A stretch of DNA of 64,000 nt from Ulota crispa (lineage: Eukaryota; Streptophyta; Bryopsida; Orthotrichales; Orthotrichaceae), in NCBI GenBank assembly GCA_963920765.1, contig OY987242.1:11620789-11684788 (forward strand), read 5' to 3'. The translations under genes were made by a program, and so were the position numbers. The notes under the pieces are model-generated. The model did no database searches. It had not been told where the DNA came from and worked only from the letters and a program-made list of their open reading frames with translations. The number at the start of each line of letters is the position of its first letter. The stretch's first letter is position 1. Shown piece by piece: positions 58,431-64,000 of this stretch.

Positions 58431-58854
58431 CATTTTAAGAAAAAATGAGCTCAAGAGAAGGCCCGTATGAAAAGTGGTTGGAGGTGTCAAAAGCATTTAA
58501 TGTAATGTCCTTTTCAAATAAAAGAGACTAATCCCCTCTACATGTTTACAAGTACTTCATGAGAATAATTTCTTTTTATAATATCATATGCTTTTTGTTT
58601 GATGAGTGTCCTTGTTTGATTGGGAATTCTAATCCTAGTTTATTCTTGTGTCCCACTAAAGGTCCTTACATTTGTCATTATCATGTTATAATATTGTTTT
58701 CCATCATCAATCCTTTTGTTATGTACCATGGTACTAGTCCACACAAGGTAGAGACACTTGTTTAGGTACCTTACTTATGCTTCTCCTACCTACACAAATA
58801 AGGTGGTTTGTCAAGGTTGGGAGGCCTTCTCTTGAGCTCATTTTTCCTCTAATG
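58431..58854 (-). mobile_element. CATTAGAGGAAAAATGAGC-end MITE, copy 2
   Basis: The right end is the reverse complement of CATTAGAGGAAAAATGAGCT. The left end is eroded (CATTTTAAGAAAAAATGAGC). The interior is the reverse complement of 48789-49221 ('gagtgtccttgtttgattgg', 'aaggtagagac'). Confidence 0.75.
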
Positions 58855-60166
58855 GGTTTGGTAATTCGCTTGCCAGCAGTTCTGTGAGCATGGCAGTAGC
58901 CAGGTCCCAGTAACTAAGCCACAGTTGTGCACGCTTCCTGTGGCGCATGCCCAGCAGTAGAATATTTCACCGAGCATTACAGCATGAAGACAGAAGTCCA
59001 GAACTGGTAAAACAACAACTACAGATCAGAGAGAACATCCTAATTAAAGTAAAGCATTCATGCAGGCCTATGAACTGCGCATGTCTGTCGAGCCGTTGGG
59101 CGGAGTTAATACACACCCTAAACTTAAATTCAAAACAAGAAAGAGAAAACATTATTCTTGTACGCTTGATGAATTCCATGTCCATGCAAATCTGGAATAT
59201 ATAAATTTTCCACAAAGATGCACCTTTTTGAAAGCTTATATTAGGAGGACTCTCGGGATGCGTGCAAAGGAAAACACGCGAGCGACTGGTTTTAGAATGC
59301 CCAAGAACAATCCCCTTCTTGCACAGAACACCAGAAAACACAACACAGCCGATTAATCCCCCATGAGACAAGGAGACAGCAGCCTCTCTCTAATTTGAAC
59401 TTTCCCAACACAAACAAACAAACATCGCAAGAACAGCGGCAAACCCCATGCCGAAGCCGTTCCCCCGTCGCCATGATCTGCTCAGCACGCTGCCACGCTC
59501 CGAATATGCACCACCGGATCCTTGAAGCAGTAAATAGGAGGGGCAACCGGAATCAATATTTAATGAAATGGCCTCGGGGAGGGGGAGGGGGAGGGACTAG
59601 GAGGGAGGTCACCAATAAACGCTCTGCGAAATCGTTCGTTCAATCAATCGCGGCCTTCCCCTCCATTTCCCTGCAATGCTGCCCGAGTGCCTGGTGGGTG
59701 CGTGGAGGGAGTCGATTGACATCCCATGATCCGAGCCAAAAAGCTGCGAGATTCCTTGCCAGGACAGGTAGCGTTCGGGTCTGACTCTGACGCTTTCGAC
59801 TGTCATCAATGCACTCAGCGCCCCTGCTATCCTGCATGCATGCTCAAGAGAGACGCGGCAGCGAAGAGAGAGAAACTGAGGCAGAGAGAGACTGAGGGAG
59901 ATAAATGGGTTGGGCAACCCCTACAGCCGCCTTTGGAGCATGTGGGCCTGTGGCTGTGTGGCTATGTGGCTGTAGCTGTGGGGGTGTGTGAATGCGACGA
60001 TGGTAAACTTAATGAGGTGCCACCGTCCTGAAGAAGAGCAGTAAAGTTACCACCTGATTTAATCCGCCCTCTCCTGCCTCTGCATGGATTATGACTTGAT
60101 TATTGCTAATCCCCATTCGACGCAGACGCCATGAGGTCTCTCTTCCCATCTCTCTGCCAGCGATCT
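58855..60166. other. Second GC-rich island, no recognisable gene
   Basis: From about 58.9 to 60.15 kb composition shifts to high GC, as around the ERF gene. Open frames of 80-134 codons lie on both strands (such as 58967-59371 minus and 59726-60031 plus) without recognisable domains or clear splice pairs. It also holds a GA-rich tract (about 59855-59905) and a TGTGGCT-rich stretch (about 59940-59990). It could be the first exon or promoter of a gene, or a non-coding RNA locus. Confidence 0.4.
59576..59595 (+). promoter_or_regulatory. G-quadruplex-type motif
   Basis: Four G-runs separated by single A residues (GGGG-A-GGGGG-A-GGGGG-A-GGG), followed by a further GGAGGGAGG. Single-base loops predict a stable quadruplex on the plus strand. 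Confidence 0.7.
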
Positions 60167-60170
60167 TTAG

Positions 60171-61073
60171 CCCTTTAAGGACCAAGCGACCATATTTTGG
60201 TCGCTGGGTGGTTTTTGGCCTGTAGGTTGAAATTGCTCAATAATTTGGAATTTGGTCTTGAAGTACGCATGTGATCACAAGAATTTTGTATCCATTTAAA
60301 AAATAACAATGTAATTGGGTATGAGAGTTGATAAATAATGGTGTTTATATGGCATGGCTTCAAAATACGTATCCAATTTTTGTCAAAGATGGATCAAAGT
60401 AACAACACAATACATCAAGTATGTAAGAGGAATGTCAAATTTCAATTGCACAATTCTAAAAAATTTCAAATTGCTTAAGAAATATGCTTGTATTGTTTTC
60501 ATATACGGTAGTAGTATAATTGTAGTATTTGAAGATCTACTGAAATGTTGTTGTCATTTTGGCTTTAAAATTTGTCATCCTACATTTAAGGCCAATTCTT
60601 GATTGTTTTCACCAATTGGATTTTCTAGAATAATTATCAAATTTCTTGTAAAACCGTTTTAGGGTAGCAAAGAAAGTGGGTTTTTTGACCCTTTTGTCCA
60701 CTTAGCTACACCTTGTGATTGCTATTTTTGTCTATTTTGTGTGAAACTAGTCTTGTTGGAAAGGTGGGAAACCTTGCTTTCTAGAAATGTAAGGCTCTTC
60801 TCAATCAAAGCTTGCATGAAAGGTTAACATTCAAAACTAAACAAGAATGAAACACAAGAGATTTTCCCCATACGGCTCATTCAATCATTATAATATTTCA
60901 CCTCCAACAGTAGATCTAGCTGAAATTTTGGTGCTTTACAATAAACAAGGTGTACTTCCCATTTGTACGGTTGGATTATTGAAAATGGGTCCATATTTTA
61001 GTCAATTCCAAATCTAAGCTTATAGCCCTTGTTTTCAGTGGATTTTGTGAAAATGGGTGTGGTCGTTAAAGGG
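60171..61073 (-). mobile_element. TTAA element, subfamily A, copy A5 (reverse orientation)
   Basis: TTAG (one change) at 60167-60170 and TTAA at 61074-61077. It starts CCCTTTAAGGACCAAGCGACC and ends GTGTGGTCGTTAAAGGG. The 903-bp interior is the reverse complement of A1/A2 ('tgtgatcacaagaattttg', 'ccacttagctaca', 'ctttctagaaatgtaag'). Confidence 0.85.
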
Positions 61074-61119
61074 TTAAACCGGCTAAGTTTTGCAGGATTT
61101 CTATAGAAAAAGAACAAGT

Positions 61120-61529
61120 AAGGCAAGAGGCTCAAAAACAACTTAGGCATTTTGAACCGCCATGTAGAGTGCTGTGAAATGGTGCATTGGGTGGTTCTTA
61201 AATTGGCCTCTTACAATCATTGAATGCATGGAAGAAAAATTGTTTTTAATTGCAAAGAGCCAATCATTCTCCTTGCTTCCCCAAATCTCTTCACAACTTG
61301 CAAGTGAACGGTTCTTGGAAGGTTTAGGGTCATAAATAGGGCCTATGACACATGCACTTTGAAAATTCATAAGTAATTCAAAAATGCTTCAAAAAATATG
61401 AAACAACTTGTGTTACATTCTGTATCTATTTCTCTCTTTTTAAAAAATGAACTAAAAATTCTCCTATCCATGGAAAACCATGAAAAAGGAATGAGCCCTT
61501 AGATGGTCAATTTTGGAGCCTCCTACCTT
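61120..61529. mobile_element. TAAGGTAGG-family MITE, copy 8
   Basis: Starts AAGGCAAGAGGCTCAAAAAC and ends 'ttttggagcctcctacctt'. The right part ('tccatggaaaaccatgaaa', 'agcccttagatggtca') is the reverse complement of the 39741 copy's left part. Confidence 0.6.
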
Positions 61530-61879
61530 ATACACCTAAATCATTATGTGAACTTTGCAATGTTAAAATTGAAAATTTCAGCTTTTTAGCAGTGTTATTA
61601 ACCACTTTGAGAGCTAAAAGTGAAAATTGTATTTGGGATCAGTGCTCCCTGGCTCCTCCTGCTCCCCTGCCCCTCTTCCAAATCGGTTGAGTGTAAGGCT
61701 GTAAGCGCTGTATTAAATGACTTCCCTTCCTTACACGATACACTTTTCTTCTTGAAAAGAGCAACCTCCTCTTGTTTTCTGTCTCCTTTTCTGTACAATG
61801 AACTGACGACATCTCATTTTGTGTGCTCCTCGAGAGCAATTTTTGCAAATATGCTGAATTCAGCAAAAAGTAAGCTTAT
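61530..61879. other. Short spacer, no gene confirmed
   Basis: Overlapping frames (61620-61886 plus, 61598-61866 minus) have no recognisable domain. Confidence 0.35.
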
Positions 61880-63516
61880 CCCCTAAATGACCGAGCAACT
61901 TTTTCATCAAAAACTCTCCAAAACTGCCATTTTTAGAGCATCAACCGAATTTGAAAGTAAAAACATTTTTATGCATATCTGACCGTAGGATCTTGTAGTA
62001 GAATAGTTTTAGAAGAAGTAAAAAAAAAAAATTTAGAATTTTTATTGCATGGATCAGAAGATAGAATGGTTTGAATATTCAAAAATGTCTTGTGAAAAAC
62101 AGAGCAGCTACCCTTTAGAAGGTGAAGTTCTGAAGGAAAAAAGGCCATGTAGGTGGTTCTTCCTTAGGTTCCTTATTCCACTTAACCCCTAAAGGACCTA
62201 GCCCCCTTTTCGGGGACAAATGGGATTTTGGGCATGTACCTATGGCTAAACTACTTTGCGTGATTTTTTGAAACTTTTATGGGAGATGGGGAATTCAAAG
62301 ATTTGTGTGGGCATCTAATTTTTTCCTCATTCCAACATTTATTGAAGAAGTCAAAAATGAATTTATGAGAATTTGAGTTTGGCGGGCAGCCCAAAAACTT
62401 CTTTAAAAATTGCATTTTTTTTAAATAAAATTTTGAGGTTAGTTCTTTAGACTTATGTATATGTGGGAAGCTTTGAATCATTCAATTCTAATTGATGAGA
62501 TGAAAGTTATGAGAAGTTTTAGTTTGCGTGTAGGCATTCTTTTGAGATTCTTTACACATACCCGCAAACTAAAACTTCTCATAACTTTCATCTCATCAAT
62601 TAGAATTGAATGATTCAAAACTTCCCACATATACATAAGTCTAAAGAACTAACCTCAAATTTTTATTTTTTAAAAATGAAAATTTTAAAGAAGTTTTTGG
62701 GCTACCCGCCAAACTCAAATTCTCATAAATTCATTTTTAACTTCTTCAATAAGTGTCGGAATGAGGAAAAAGTTAGATGCTCACATAGATCTTTGAATTC
62801 CCCATCTTCCATAAAAGTTTAAAAAAATGACACAAAGTAGTTTAGCCATAAGTACATGCCCAAAATCCCAAAAGTCCCCCAAGGGGACTTTGGTCCTTTA
62901 GGGGTTAAGTAGGGTACATGTCAAAAAAGTTTTAAATCATTTGGAATTGTACAATATGTGGGAAAAAAATAGTAAGTAAAATGAAGTAGAGAATAATTCA
63001 AAAAAAAAATGTTAAGAATTTAATTATGTAAATAAAAATGCCAATCCCAATGGTTGTAATGTTGTAATAAACAATCTACATCCTTGTGTTTTGTTTTTTT
63101 TTTCCAAAATATTGAAAATTAAGTAAACTCATAAAGGACTTCAAAGTTTGTTTGAGAGTAGAGAATCCATAATTGCCCGCAAACAAAACTCCTCATAACT
63201 TTCATCTCGTTGATCAAAACGGAATGATTCAAAGCTTTTCTCATTCACATAAATCTCCTAAATCAACTTCAAAATTTTGTTTTTGAAAAAAATAAAATTT
63301 TAAAATTTGCCCAAGCTGCCCGCCAAGTGAAAAAACAATATATTAGGTCATATCATCTTATTCATAATTCCAAATATCATGAAATTTAATGCATATGAAA
63401 GATAAACCTTGTTCCCACATTCTATCAAAATTTCAACCTAGAACATGAAAATCTCCAATAAGAGATACTTGCCCAAAATTGCTATGTTGCTAAAAGGGGG
63501 CTTGGTCCTTTAGGGG
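61880..63516 (-). mobile_element. TTAA-type element J with TTAT duplication, interrupted by element I
   Basis: TTAT directly flanks both ends (61876-61879 and 63517-63520), a 4-bp direct repeat differing from TTAA in one base. Ends are CCCCTAAATGACCGAGC and (from the right) CCCCTAAAGGACCAAGC. Removing element I and one copy of its TTAA leaves 914 bp. The interior resembles copy F ('gggaaaaaaatagtaagtaaa', 'gttgtaataaacaatcta'). Confidence 0.85.
62186..62904. mobile_element. TTAA element I, near-perfect snapback, nested in J
   Basis: TTAA at 62182-62185 and 62905-62908. Ends are CCCCTAAAGGACCTAGCCC and (from the right) CCCCTAAAGGACCAAAGTC. The two halves, about 350 bp each, are near-perfect reverse complements around a short loop near 62530-62560. 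Both halves match the left part of copy H, so the element is two inverted copies of one end. Confidence 0.9.
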
Positions 63517-63520
63517 TTAT

Positions 63521-64000
63521 ACCAACTTTTTTCTGAGATATGTACCAAAAAAACGTGAATGCTACTTGTCAAACTTGAAAATACTGCACATATACAAACC
63601 ATATTTTTAACACATACAATTGATTGCTACAAGCAAGCCGCAACACCTACATGATTGGCTAGTGCAACACCTTCACGACTGGCAGGAGTTTGCACTTCCT
63701 CTATCAAACCAGGTGTTTAGGATCGGCAAGTGGGGGTAATTTACAGAAATTTTTGTTCATGAAAACTACTTTTGGGGTTACTGCTCAAGAACCTTGCAAT
63801 TGGTTGGGATTATTGCAAAACGGAACAACCACTCTATTTCTTGTGTTTAGTTGTAAAGGAAAACAGTGGGGTGAATGACACTTGTCAGTGATACATTTGT
63901 AGTATCATTTTTGGAGAAACAACACCTCCATTATCCACTATGAGAGTAGTGGAATTGAGGTGCCATCTGAGTTTGTGTAATCTGAGTTTGTGTAAAGGAA
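63521..64000. other. Spacer at window end, no gene confirmed
   Basis: A 62-codon frame (63690-63878) is unassigned. 'ctgagtttgtgtaa' is directly duplicated near 63968-63995. Confidence 0.35.

Overview
The window looks like nuclear DNA of a green plant (streptophyte). The only gene I can recognise encodes an AP2/ERF-type transcription factor, a family that is large in land plants. It has a GT..AG intron with a plant-like branch-point motif. The rest is AT-rich intergenic DNA packed with small non-autonomous DNA transposons. One recognisable gene in 64 kb suggests a large, repeat-rich genome. The long, divergent ERF would fit a non-seed lineage, but I cannot place the species.

Layout. 0-14 kb: AT-rich spacer with foldback elements, 21-bp tandem repeats, local duplications and a TA microsatellite. 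14.3-17.1 kb: three ~0.9-kb elements end to end, sharing single TTAA sites. 17.1-49.7 kb: dense, often nested insertions. They include TTAA-flanked elements, hAT-like palindromes with 8-bp target duplications, Tourist-like GAGCATC elements with TTA/TAA duplications, a MULE-type element with a 9-bp duplication, and a family beginning TAAGGTAGG. 49.9-55 kb: a GC-richer island with the ERF gene (exons 51328-52354 and 52535-53136). 55.5-64 kb: more TTAA elements, a CACTA-type element, and a second GC-rich island (about 58.9-60.15 kb) with a G-quadruplex motif but no recognisable gene.

The most notable feature is a set of about 18 elements flanked by TTAA (or a one-base variant). They begin CCC(C)TNAAGG and end with the reverse complement, and many are 0.9-0.95 kb long. 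Together they cover roughly a quarter of the window. TTAA duplication with CCC...GGG ends is the signature of the piggyBac superfamily, which to my knowledge is well documented in animals but rarely reported in plants. No transposase is visible, so these would be non-autonomous copies. One copy (61880-63516) is interrupted by another (62186-62904); removing the inner copy and one TTAA leaves 914 bp, the length of its relatives.

The ERF protein is predicted at 542 residues. It has an N-terminal cysteine cluster, one ERF-type AP2 domain split by the intron, a basic Ser/Lys-rich linker and a C-terminal LxLxL (EAR-type) motif. This suggests a transcriptional repressor. No tRNA, rRNA, CRISPR array, LTR retrotransposon or second confident protein gene was found.
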